Assembly (NCBI RefSeq): GCF_041240605.1
Contig: NZ_CP162487.1
Coordinates: 4,657,001 to 4,721,000, forward strand
Length of the DNA: 64,000 bases
Direction: 5' to 3'
DNA from: Xanthomonas sp. DAR 80977
GTDB taxonomy: Bacteria; Pseudomonadota; Gammaproteobacteria; Xanthomonadales; Xanthomonadaceae
Part shown: in pieces, positions 34,371-42,565 of the stretch
How the letters are laid out: each line of letters opens with the position of its first letter
Position numbering within the stretch: position 1 is the first letter of the stretch
Made by a program: the position numbers and the translations under genes
The notes under the pieces: generated by a model
The model's database searches: none
What the model saw: only the letters and a program-made list of their open reading frames with translations
What the model was told of the DNA's origin: nothing

Positions 34371-34620
34371 AGCCGCGGCGGCGCCGGCCGCCAGTCCCCT
34401 TGCGACGAAACCGTGCCGGCCCGGACGGGACACCGGATCGTCGGGGCGAAACCGCGGCGCTGGCGAGGAGTCGGCACCGGCGCCGCGCCGAGACGCTGTC
34501 GCATGCCGCACGGCATGCGGCACGGCGGCGGCCAGCGCGCACTGTCGGCAGGGCCGCGTGGCCGCGGCGCACCGGGCGCGGCGCCATCGGCCGCGGCGGT
34601 GGACGCGCTGCTGCGAAGGC

Positions 34621-35427
34621 TCAGCCGTCGAGCAGCGCGACCGCGCGGGTCCAGCCGGCCGAGGCGCGGCGGATCTTGACCGGGAAGCAGCACACGCGGA
34701 AACCATGCGCCGGCAGCGCCTCCAGGTTGCGCAGCTTTTCCATGTGGCAATAGCCGGTGTGCATGCCGGCGCGGTGGCCTTCCCAGATCAGGCTGGCATC
34801 GCCGGTCTGCGCATAGCGGCGCGCGGTATGGCTGAACGGCGCGTCCCAGCTCCAGGCATCGGTACCGGTGACGCGCACGCCGCGTTCGAGCAGGTACAGC
34901 GTCGCCTCGCGGCCGATGCCGCAGCCGCTGTCCACGTAGGCCGGCTCGCCGTAGCGCGCCGCGGCGGCGGTATTGACCAGCACGATGTCCAAGGGCTGCA
35001 GCACGTGGCCGATGCGCGCCAGCTCCGCCTCGACTTCGGCTGCGCCGACCACGTGGCCGTCGGGCAGGTTGCGGAAATCGAGCTTGACGCCCGGACGCAG
35101 GCACCAGTCCAGCGGCACGTCGTCGATGGTCATCGCCGGCGCGCCGCCGTCCATCGTCGAATGGTAGTGATAGGGCGCGTCCATGTGGGTGCCGTTGTGC
35201 GTGGTCAGACGCAGTTCCTCGATCGCCCAACCCTCGCCGCCGGGCAGGTCGGCGGCGCTGAGCCCGGGGAAGAACGCCGCCATCTGCGGCGCGGTCTGGT
35301 GGTGCCCGTGGTAGGTGATCTTCGGTTCCATCACCGGCGGATCGGACGGGACATCGTTCTCGATCGCCATCGACAGGTCGACGATGCGCGGCGGCGCGGC
35401 GGAAACGGCGGCAAGCGGGCTGGTCAC
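34621..35427 (-). CDS. Cyclase family protein (metal-dependent hydrolase, kynurenine formamidase-like)
   Basis: A 268-residue protein of the cyclase/KynB-like family. The metal motif HxGTHxDxPxH is present as THNGTHMDAPYHYH. Members hydrolyse formamides, isatin or lactam-type rings; the exact substrate is not predictable. A GTG start was chosen because AGGAG lies nine bases before it; an in-frame ATG 30 bases further upstream would be placed before that site. It is divergent from the Tat-exported oxidoreductase gene and convergent with nothing nearby, so it seems a single-gene unit. Confidence 0.85.
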   Translation of the reverse strand: MTSPLAAVSAAPPRIVDLSMAIENDVPSDPPVMEPKITYHGHHQTAPQMAAFFPGLSAADLPGGEGWAIEELRLTTHNGTHMDAPYHYHSTMDGGAPAMTIDDVPLDWCLRPGVKLDFRNLPDGHVVGAAEVEAELARIGHVLQPLDIVLVNTAAAARYGEPAYVDSGCGIGREATLYLLERGVRVTGTDAWSWDAPFSHTARRYAQTGDASLIWEGHRAGMHTGYCHMEKLRNLEALPAHGFRVCCFPVKIRRASAGWTRAVALLDG

Positions 35428-35681
35428 CGGAACGAACTCCTGCGGGCGGCGCCGCATGCGTGGGATGGCGCCACGGTAGGCGGCGCGCGCCACGCGGGCA
35501 ACGCCGAAACCGACTCGGTGCTGAAGCCGGCCGGCGGCATGCACGGCAACGTGGCGCACGGCGCGCAACGCCTGCGATGGCAGTCACGATGCCGCGCGGC
35601 ACCGACCTGTCCGCGGGCAGGCCGCGGCGATGCGGGCGCACGCGCTCGCTTAGACTTTGCCGTCACGACCAGGAGCCCGGC

Positions 35682-36893
35682 ATGCACCGACGACACTTCC
35701 TGCGCAGCGGCGCGCTGGCCGCGGCCACGCTCGGCGCCGCTCCCCTGCTCGCGCACGCGCGGCGCGATGCGGCAGTGCTGCCGCCAGCGCCGATCCTGCC
35801 GGTACTGCCGGCACCGCAGCCGGCCGCCGCATTCGCCACGCCGGCGCCGCTGGCGCCGATCCGCGCCAGCGCCGACCGCATCGTCGCGCTGCATGCGTGC
35901 ACGCGCCCGTTCCGCGCGCAGGGGCCGCGCATCGAGGCCGAGCGCCTCGGCCGCAAGACCGTGATCCACAACTACGGCCATGGCGGCAGCGGCTGGTCGC
36001 TGTCGTGGGGCTCGGCGGCGATCGCCACGCAGTTGGCGCGCGCCACCGGCCAGCCCCGGCTGGCGGTGATCGGCTGCGGCGCGATCGGCCTGACCACCGC
36101 CCTGGTCGCGCAGCGCGCCGGGCTGCGCGTGCGCATCTACGCCAGGGAGCGGCCGCCGGAAGTGCGCTCCTCCTTCGCCACCGGCGTGTGGTCGCCGGAC
36201 TCGCGGGTGTGCACCAGCGCCTACGCCACCCCGGAGTTCGCGCGGCGCTGGGAACAGATGGCGCGTACCTCGTTCGGCATGTACCAGAACCTGCTCGGCC
36301 TGCCCGGCGATCCGGTCGAGTGGCGCGACGGCTACGCGCTGTCGGACGTGCCGTTCGACCAGCCCGCCGGCCATGGCGGCAATGGCGAGCCCGACTACCC
36401 GGCGCTGGAAGCGCAGTACCTGGCCGACCTGGGGCCGCGCTCGCAACCGCTGGCGCCGGGCCAGCATCCGTTCCCGGTGGCGCACGTGCGCCGCTACACG
36501 CAGCTGGTGTTCAACATCAGCGCCTATGCGCGGCTGCTGCTGGACGATTTCCTGGCCGCCGGCGGCGAGATCGAGACGCGCGCGTTCGACAGTCCGCGCC
36601 AGTTCGCCGACCTGCAAGAGAAGACCCTGGTCAACGCCACCGGCTACGGCGCGCGCGCCCTGCTCGGCGACGACAGCGTGGTGCCGGTGCGCGGGCAGAC
36701 CGCGCGGCTGGTGCCGCAGCCGGACGTGAACTACGGGCTGGTCTACCGCGGCCACAACCTCAACGTGGTGCCGCGCCGCGACGGCATCCTGGTGCAGGCG
36801 CAGGCCGACGGCGACTTCGGCAATGCCGACGCCACGCCCGACCGGGCCGCCTCGGAAGCGGCGGTGGCGCGGCTGGCCGCGCTGTTCGCGTAG
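35682..36893 (+). CDS. FAD-dependent D-amino-acid-oxidase-like protein with Tat signal
   Basis: A 403-residue protein. The N-terminus has a twin-arginine signal (RRHFLRSGALAAATLGAAPL, cleavage near AHA at about 26). The FAD-binding Rossmann motif is VIGCGAIGLTTALVA (about residues 128-142), and later blocks (NATGYGARALLGDD, VPVRGQTARLVP) match the DAO family of amine and D-amino acid oxidases. Export by Tat fits folding with FAD in the cytoplasm first. A Pro/Ala-rich spacer of about 30 residues follows the signal. AGGAG precedes the ATG. The C-terminus seems short compared with D-amino acid oxidases, with no clear C-terminal GxGxxG contact. Confidence 0.82.
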   Translation: MHRRHFLRSGALAAATLGAAPLLAHARRDAAVLPPAPILPVLPAPQPAAAFATPAPLAPIRASADRIVALHACTRPFRAQGPRIEAERLGRKTVIHNYGHGGSGWSLSWGSAAIATQLARATGQPRLAVIGCGAIGLTTALVAQRAGLRVRIYARERPPEVRSSFATGVWSPDSRVCTSAYATPEFARRWEQMARTSFGMYQNLLGLPGDPVEWRDGYALSDVPFDQPAGHGGNGEPDYPALEAQYLADLGPRSQPLAPGQHPFPVAHVRRYTQLVFNISAYARLLLDDFLAAGGEIETRAFDSPRQFADLQEKTLVNATGYGARALLGDDSVVPVRGQTARLVPQPDVNYGLVYRGHNLNVVPRRDGILVQAQADGDFGNADATPDRAASEAAVARLAALFA

Positions 36894-37070
36894 ACCGCCG
36901 CAGCGTGCCGGTGTCGGCGCGCCTAGGCGTGTCGTCCATCGCACGGGTCCGCTGCCGCGCACGCTCCAGCGCGGCGTCATCGCTTGGACGCGGATGGCGC
37001 GTCCATTCCCCGTCCCTGCCCGGTGCGCGCGCGAAAACGGCGCGGCCTGCGTGGAAATGCATGCCCCGGC

Positions 37071-37289
37071 TCACAGCCGGCTGACGCTGCGGATGCGGAT
37101 GTCGGCGCTGTCCACGCCGTGCCGCTGCGCGGCCTGCGCGCGCAGCTGCTGCAGCAGGCGCTCCGGGTCCAGCGGCGCGTCCCCGCGCCAGCTGTGCGCC
37201 AGCGTGCCCCAGGCCACCCGCTGGCCGTAGCTGTAGGCGTCGTAGTCGGCCAGGTAGTGGCGCGCGCGCTCAGGTGCCGACGTGGACAT
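37071..37289 (-). CDS. Hypothetical 72-residue protein
   Basis: A small basic/acidic protein, MSTSAPERARHYLADYDAYS at the start and ending DIRIRSVSRL. I recognise no family. The start lies within the end of the dehydroquinase-like gene upstream (20-base overlap) with a GAAGG ribosome binding site, which indicates translational coupling and supports it as real. It would be the third gene of a three-gene operon. Confidence 0.6.
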   Translation of the reverse strand: MSTSAPERARHYLADYDAYSYGQRVAWGTLAHSWRGDAPLDPERLLQQLRAQAAQRHGVDSADIRIRSVSRL

Positions 37290-37719
37290 CGCCTTCGTAG
37301 CCGTTGCAGCCCAGGTGTTCCAGCGCGATCGACAAGGCCAGCGCGTAGCTCTGCGCGCAGTAGCCGCCGACCTGCCCCACGCGCTGCCGCGAGGCCGCGC
37401 ACAGGCAGGGTTCGCGCTGGTCGCAGGCGTCGTCGTGCACTTCCACGTACGGCCGGCCGAGGTGCGCGACCGCGGCGGCGGTGGCGGCGCTGTCCGAGCA
37501 CGCGCCCGGATCCAGCAGCAGCATTTCCACCTGCGCCGCATCGGCCTGGGCCAGCGCCAGCAGCAGTTCGGCCTCGCTGGCGCAGCCGCGCACCGCCAGG
37601 GTCTTGCCGGCACGGCCGGCGTGCTCCAGCAATTGCCGCATCACCGGCGGCGCGATGCGCGCCGGACGGCCGCGATGGCCGGCCACGCAGTCCGGGCCGC
37701 GCAACAACAGGATCGACAT
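37270..37719 (-). CDS. Degenerate type II dehydroquinase (AroQ)-like protein B
   Basis: A 149-residue protein with the AroQ fold pattern: start MSILLLRGP (AroQ: ILVLNGPN), strand LLLDPGACSDSA around residue 68 (AroQ: INPGAYTHTS), YVEVHDD with His95 (AroQ: IEVHLSN), and SYALALSIALEHLG at the end. The catalytic Asn of the substrate loop is Asp70, and the flexible-lid Arg and Tyr and the first-loop Asn are missing, so dehydroquinate dehydratase activity is not expected. It follows paralogue A after 10 bases. Cys residues in the lid region (CDQREPCLCAAS) are unusual. Confidence 0.7.
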   Translation of the reverse strand: MSILLLRGPDCVAGHRGRPARIAPPVMRQLLEHAGRAGKTLAVRGCASEAELLLALAQADAAQVEMLLLDPGACSDSAATAAAVAHLGRPYVEVHDDACDQREPCLCAASRQRVGQVGGYCAQSYALALSIALEHLGCNGYEGDVHVGT

Positions 37720-37729
37720 GGCGGCGCCC

Positions 37730-38152
37730 TCAGTTGGCCAGCGCGGCGCGCGCGCCGAGCCGGCGCGCGGCCACGCCCAGCGCGATCGCATAGCCGTCGG
37801 CGAGCGCGCCGTTGGCGATCACCGTCAGCAGCGGTGCGTGGCGCGGATGCAGCAGCGGCTCCAGCGCCTGCGCGCTTGCGTCGTGCACCTCGATGTACGG
37901 ATGGCCGAGCGCGTCGAGCGCCTCGCGCAGGTGCGCGCCGTGATCGGCCAGGTCGGCGGCCGGCAGCTCGCCCGAATCCAGCAGCACCAGTTCGGTTTCG
38001 TCGTGCGCGCCCTGCCGCAGCCGCGCCACGATCTGCGCCGCATCGGCGCAGGCCACCGGCACCACGCAAGGACCGGACGCGCCGGCCAGGCGCCGGGCCA
38101 CGGCAATGGCCGGCGCACCGCGGTGCGGGCCTTGGATCAACAGAATCGACAT
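37730..38152 (-). CDS. Degenerate type II dehydroquinase (AroQ)-like protein A
   Basis: A 140-residue paralogue of protein B, with MSILLIQGPH, VLLDSGELPAAD, HPYIEVHDAS (His90) and GALADGYAIALGVAARRLG; the last block closely matches AroQ (GLGADGYRLALEAALEHL). Asp59 replaces the catalytic Asn, and the lid Arg and Tyr are absent. AroQ works as a dodecamer; these proteins may keep the fold while doing something else, such as binding a shikimate-like ligand. It is the first gene of the operon; an inverted-repeat element lies about 100 bp upstream. Confidence 0.72.
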   Translation of the reverse strand: MSILLIQGPHRGAPAIAVARRLAGASGPCVVPVACADAAQIVARLRQGAHDETELVLLDSGELPAADLADHGAHLREALDALGHPYIEVHDASAQALEPLLHPRHAPLLTVIANGALADGYAIALGVAARRLGARAALAN

Positions 38153-38261
38153 GGAACACATCCAGCGGAAAGGACGCCGCAGACTCTAGGCCTGGGGTGC
38201 GTAAGCGCGCCATTCGTCGAGGTGCCTGCGGCGTAAAGCTTGCGTAAGAAGTGCAGGGATT

Positions 38262-38369
38262 GGGGATTGGGGATTCGGGATTGGGGATTCGAAAGAACGC
38301 AAGCCGGCAGAGCCACGCTTCGCGACCCACCGCTTTTGCGAATCCCCAATCCCGAATCCCCAATCCCGG
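38262..38369. repeat. Long inverted repeat (GGGATTGGGGATTC type)
   Basis: Left arm at 38262-38291 is built from GGGGATTGGGGATTCGGGATT-like heptads; the right arm at 38339-38369 is its near-perfect reverse complement (CGAATCCCCAATCCCGAATC and on). The arms enclose about 47 bases. It could form a stem of about 30 bp. Repeats of this sequence are scattered in Xanthomonas and Stenotrophomonas genomes. It sits between the divergent dehydroquinase-like operon and the permease gene. Confidence 0.85.
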
Positions 38370-38439
38370 AAGTGCGGCGCCGCCGCGCTTCTGCGATCAT
38401 CCCCGGTTTCCCGCTGCCGTCGCCGCCAGGAACCTCCCC

Positions 38440-40032
38440 ATGACCCAAACCGCCTTGCGCCGCGATGTCGGCCCGTTCGCCCTGATGCTGACCGGCCTGG
38501 GTTCGATCATCGGCTCCGGCTGGCTGTTCGGCGCCTGGCGCGCCGCCGGGCTGGCCGGCCCGGGCGCGATCTGGGCCTGGCTGCTGGGCGCGGCGATCGT
38601 CACCACCATCGCCCTGGCCTATGCCGAGCTGGGCGCGATGTTCCCCGAGTCCGGCGGCATGGTCCGCTACAGCCACTACTCGCACGGCTCGCTGGTCGGC
38701 TTCATCGCCGGCTGGGCCAACTGGATCGCGATCGTGTCGGTGATCCCGGTCGAGGCCGAGGCCTCGGTGCAGTACATGGCGTCGTGGCCGTGGCAATGGG
38801 CGCAGAACCTGTACGTGCAGCAGCCCGGCGGCGCCGGCGAACTGTCGGTGCCCGGCCTGTACATCGCCGCGGCGCTGGTGCTGGTGTATTTCCTGCTGAA
38901 CTTCTGGAGCGTGAAGCTGTTCGCGCGCTCCAACAGCCTGATCACCGTGTTCAAGCTGGTGGTGCCGGCGCTGACCGGCATCGCGCTGGTCGCCAGCGGC
39001 TTCCACAGCGAGAACTTCAGCGTCGGCCTGCATGGCGGCACGCATACGATCGATTTCGCCGCGGTGCTGACCGCGGTGGCCACCGCCGGCATCGTGTTCA
39101 GCTTCAACGGCTTCCAGAGCCCGGTGAACCTGGCCGGCGAGGCGCGCAACCCCGGGCGCAGCATCCCGTTCGCGGTGCTCGGTTCGATCGCGCTGGCCAC
39201 GGTGATCTACCTGATCCTGCAGGTGGCCTACATCGGCGCGGTGCCGCCGGAGCTGCTGGCCAAGGCCGGCTGGCACGGCATCGATTTCCGCTCGCCGTTC
39301 GCGCAACTGGCGATCATCGTCAACCTGCACTGGCTGGCGATGCTGCTGTACGTGGACGCCTTCGTCAGCCCCAGCGGCACCGGCATCACCTACACCGCCA
39401 CCACCGCGCGGATGATCTACGGCATGGAGCGCAACGGCACGCTGCCGGCGGTGCTGGGCAAGCTGCATCCGCACTGGGGCGTGCCGCGCCCGGCGATGTT
39501 CTTCAACCTGGCGGTGTCCTACCTGTTCCTGTTCTTCTTCCGCGGCTGGGGCACGCTGGCGGCGGTGATCTCGGTGGCCACGATCATTTCCTACCTGACC
39601 GGCCCGATCAGCGCGATGGCGCTGCGCCGCCACGCACCGGAAATGCACCGCCCGCTGCGCATCTTCGGCCTGCCGGTGCTGGCCGCGGCGGCCTTCGTGC
39701 TGGCCACCGAACTGCTGTACTGGGCGCGCTGGCCGCTGACCGGCGAGATCATCGTGCTGATGCTGGTGGCGCTGCCGGTGTACGCCTACTACCAGCACCG
39801 CCAGGGCTGGCAGGATTTCGGCCGGCACCTGCGCGGCGCCAGCTGGCTGATCGCCTACCTGCCGACCATCGCGCTGCTGTCGTGGGCCGGCAGCACCACC
39901 TTCGGCGGGCATGGCTACCTGTCCTACGGGCCGGACCTGATCGTGGTCGGCGTGGTCGCGCTGGGCTTCTACTTCTGGGGCGTGCGCGCCGGCTGGCGCA
40001 CGCCGTCGCTGCAGCAGGCCAGCGCCGGCTGA
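38440..40032 (+). CDS. APC family permease (amino acid/polyamine type)
   Basis: A 530-residue transporter with about twelve transmembrane helices. The unwound helix 1 motif GSIIGSGWLFGAW is the APC substrate-binding signature, and YAELGAMFPESGGMVRYSHYS follows in helices 2-3 as usual. It probably imports an amino acid with a proton; the substrate is unknown. Start chosen at the ATG after CCAGGAACC; longer in-frame extensions run through the inverted repeat and are not credible. The next gene is convergent, 12 bp away. Confidence 0.9.
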   Translation: MTQTALRRDVGPFALMLTGLGSIIGSGWLFGAWRAAGLAGPGAIWAWLLGAAIVTTIALAYAELGAMFPESGGMVRYSHYSHGSLVGFIAGWANWIAIVSVIPVEAEASVQYMASWPWQWAQNLYVQQPGGAGELSVPGLYIAAALVLVYFLLNFWSVKLFARSNSLITVFKLVVPALTGIALVASGFHSENFSVGLHGGTHTIDFAAVLTAVATAGIVFSFNGFQSPVNLAGEARNPGRSIPFAVLGSIALATVIYLILQVAYIGAVPPELLAKAGWHGIDFRSPFAQLAIIVNLHWLAMLLYVDAFVSPSGTGITYTATTARMIYGMERNGTLPAVLGKLHPHWGVPRPAMFFNLAVSYLFLFFFRGWGTLAAVISVATIISYLTGPISAMALRRHAPEMHRPLRIFGLPVLAAAAFVLATELLYWARWPLTGEIIVLMLVALPVYAYYQHRQGWQDFGRHLRGASWLIAYLPTIALLSWAGSTTFGGHGYLSYGPDLIVVGVVALGFYFWGVRAGWRTPSLQQASAG

Positions 40033-40044
40033 GGCCGGCGCGGC

Positions 40045-40599
40045 TCAGCGGCCGCGCAGCGCCTGCAGCAGGCGCGAGACCAGGGTGGCGCCGACGAAGC
40101 CCGCCAGGCCGCACAGCGCCAGCGCGATGCCGACCTGGCCGAGCGGGCTGGTCCGGGGGCCCAGCAACGCGATCGCGGCGCCGACGCACACCGCCGACAG
40201 CAGTGCGCCGGCCAGGCCGATCCGCAGATGCGCGCGCCAGCCGCGCAGGCGCGGCCAGTACCACGCCGCCGCCGCGCCGGTTAGCAGTGCCGGCACGCCG
40301 CCGAACGCGTAGGAAAACAGCGCCATCATCAACGCCAGCATGAGCGCGTTGACCAACGGCAGGGTTTCGCCCGGCCACAGCAGCAGCAGCGGCAGGCCGA
40401 CCAGCACGGTGCCCAGCGGCGGCCCGCCGATCAGGAACGCCAGCACCACGCCGGTGCGCACCAGCCCGGGATGCAGCGGATCGATGCCCTCTGCCGCATC
40501 GGGATCGGCGACGGCGGCCGCGGCCGCCGTCGGCCACGACGCTGCTGCGTCGTCCTGCCGCCGCGCCACCGGCGCGGAGTCCGGCGGCTCGGTCGTCAC
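40045..40599 (-). CDS. Hypothetical inner-membrane protein
   Basis: A 184-residue protein with four to five hydrophobic segments from about residue 50 on, and a Pro/Ala-rich polar N-terminus. No family is recognised. The GTG start lies 14 bp after the M28 peptidase stop, with GGGGCCGAGGC as ribosome binding site, so the two are probably co-transcribed. The alternative in-frame ATG upstream would sit far inside the peptidase gene and is unlikely. Confidence 0.6.
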   Translation of the reverse strand: MTTEPPDSAPVARRQDDAAASWPTAAAAAVADPDAAEGIDPLHPGLVRTGVVLAFLIGGPPLGTVLVGLPLLLLWPGETLPLVNALMLALMMALFSYAFGGVPALLTGAAAAWYWPRLRGWRAHLRIGLAGALLSAVCVGAAIALLGPRTSPLGQVGIALALCGLAGFVGATLVSRLLQALRGR

Positions 40600-40613
40600 G
40601 CCTCGGCCCCGGC

Positions 40614-42272
40614 CTATTGCCGCTGCGCGGCGCTGGCGTCGCGGGTGGCGCGGAACTCCGAGTCGCTGCTCCAGTTCGGCCATTGCGACGAGTTGGCCAG
40701 CTCCGTGCCCAGCGTGTACAGCACCTGCAGGTCGCGCGCGGCGCCGGCAAAGGTCCAGCTCGGCAGCCATTCGTCGCCGGGCTGGTGGTAGCGCTTGGCG
40801 GTGTAGTCGTCGGAGGCGGCCTTGCCCGCCTTGACCCCGCCATCCACCCAGTCCTGCCCGGCCGAGAACGACAGCGCCGGCACGCCGCGCTTGGCGAAGG
40901 AGAAGTGGTCGGAGCGGAAGAAGTAGCCGGCTTCCGGCTTCGGGTCCGGCGTGTAGCGCAGGTCCCAGCGCTTGGCGACCGTCTTCAGGTCCTCGAGCAG
41001 GTCCAGCTTGGCGGTGCCGTAGATGCCGAAATCGCGCGACGGGCCGAACGGGCTCATGCCGTCCATGTTGATCACCGCCACCGTGCGCGCCAGCGGATAC
41101 AGCGGCTTGGACGCGTAGTACTCCGAGCCGAGCAGGCCCTTCTCCTCGGCGGTGACCGCCAGGAACACCACCGAGCGCTGCGGCGCCGGCGCCTTGGCGA
41201 ACACGCGCGCCAGTTCCAGCAGCGCGGCGGTGCCGCTGGCGTTGTCCAGCGCGCCGTTGAAGATGCGGTCGCCGTTGGCGTCGGGCGCGCCCACGCCGAT
41301 GTGGTCCCAGTGCGCGGTGTAGATCACGCTATCGTCCGGGTGGGTGCTGCCGGGCAGCCGCGCGACCACGTTGTGCGAGGTGATGACCTCGGACTTCACC
41401 GCGTAGTCGGCGTGCAGCCGTTCGCCCTTCAGCTCCACCGGCTTGAACTCGCGCGATTGCGCCTGCTTCTTCAAGGCCTCGAAATCCAGCCCGGCGCGCT
41501 TGAACAGGTCCACCGCCAGGTCGCGCTGGATCCAGCCTTCGAGCGCGGGATGGGCGGACTTGGGATCGTCGCGGACCACGTCGAACATGCTGTTGGTGTT
41601 GGAGCTGGCCACCGTGGCCCAGCCGTAGGAGGCCGGGGCGGTCTCGTGCACGATCAGCACGCCGGCCGCGCCCTGCCGCGCGCCCTCTTCGTACTTGTAG
41701 GTCCAGCGGCCGTAGTAGGTCATGCCCTTGCCGTCGAAGGCGCCCTTGCCGGTCTCGAAATCCGGGTCGTTGATCAGCACCACCGCGATCTTGCCCTTCA
41801 GGTCCACGCCCTTGAAGTCGTCCCAGCCGCGCTCCGGCGCCTTGACCCCGTAGCCGACGAACACCAGCGGCGCGCCGTCGATGGCGACCTGGCTGCTGCC
41901 GTCGAGCGCGGCGCGCACGGCGATCTGCTGGCCCTGGGTCAGCGCCTGGCGCTGGCCGCCGGCCTCGATCGCCACCTGCGGCGTGCCGACGATGTCGGCG
42001 CGGCGCAGCGGCACCGCCTGCGTCCACAGGCGCTGGCCGTCGCGCAGGTCGCCGCCCGGCTGCAGGCCCGCGGCCTGGAACTGCGCGCTCAGGTAGGCCA
42101 CGGTCTTGTCCTCGCCCGGCGTGGCCGGCGCGCGGCCTTCGTACGCGTCGGAGGACAGCGTCTTGACGTCGGCGGAAATGCGCTGCGTGTCGAAACGCGG
42201 TGCGGACGGCGGCGCCGCCATCAGTGCGCCGGAAACCGCCAGCGCCAGCATGCCCATGATCGGTCGCTTCAC
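40614..42272 (-). CDS. M28 family metallopeptidase, exported
   Basis: A 552-residue aminopeptidase-type protein with signal peptide (cleavage after about residue 20, LMAA), a PA domain insert (about 120-230) and an M28 catalytic domain. Zinc ligands and catalytic acids can be named: His321/Asp323 (TAHWDHIG), Asp343 (GALDNASG), Glu376-Glu377 (TAEEKGLLGS), Asp404 (INMDG), with a distal His in RSDHFSFAKRG. It should trim peptides in the periplasm or outside. The GTG start follows GAGGGG by six bases. Divergent from the endoglucanase gene, both being secreted hydrolases. Confidence 0.92.
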   Translation of the reverse strand: MKRPIMGMLALAVSGALMAAPPSAPRFDTQRISADVKTLSSDAYEGRAPATPGEDKTVAYLSAQFQAAGLQPGGDLRDGQRLWTQAVPLRRADIVGTPQVAIEAGGQRQALTQGQQIAVRAALDGSSQVAIDGAPLVFVGYGVKAPERGWDDFKGVDLKGKIAVVLINDPDFETGKGAFDGKGMTYYGRWTYKYEEGARQGAAGVLIVHETAPASYGWATVASSNTNSMFDVVRDDPKSAHPALEGWIQRDLAVDLFKRAGLDFEALKKQAQSREFKPVELKGERLHADYAVKSEVITSHNVVARLPGSTHPDDSVIYTAHWDHIGVGAPDANGDRIFNGALDNASGTAALLELARVFAKAPAPQRSVVFLAVTAEEKGLLGSEYYASKPLYPLARTVAVINMDGMSPFGPSRDFGIYGTAKLDLLEDLKTVAKRWDLRYTPDPKPEAGYFFRSDHFSFAKRGVPALSFSAGQDWVDGGVKAGKAASDDYTAKRYHQPGDEWLPSWTFAGAARDLQVLYTLGTELANSSQWPNWSSDSEFRATRDASAAQRQ

Positions 42273-42565
42273 TCTTGCCCCTCGGATGGATGGATACGCC
42301 CGAGTGTAGCGACGCCGGCGGCGGGCAGCCATGCGGCGCCGGCAGCGCCGCGTGCGGCGTGACGCAGTGCTCAGATTGCCATCTGCGCATGCTCTAATCG
42401 CCGCGCTCGCCAAACGCACCGCAGCGTCCGTGGACAAGCCGCCCTTCTGTGCCGGAAATCACGACGCCCGCCGCATCGGCTCCCGATGATGGCCGCCATG
42501 CGCCCCGCCTGCGCCCCCACCTTTGGCCGCTCCGTCTTGGGCGGCCGCTTTCGGAGAACAGAGAG

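Noticed and set aside
42273..42565. Clp (CRP-like) binding site upstream of the endoglucanase
   Set aside because: The best candidate, CGTGA and TCAGA near 42360, has 8 rather than 6 bases between half-sites and mismatches in both.
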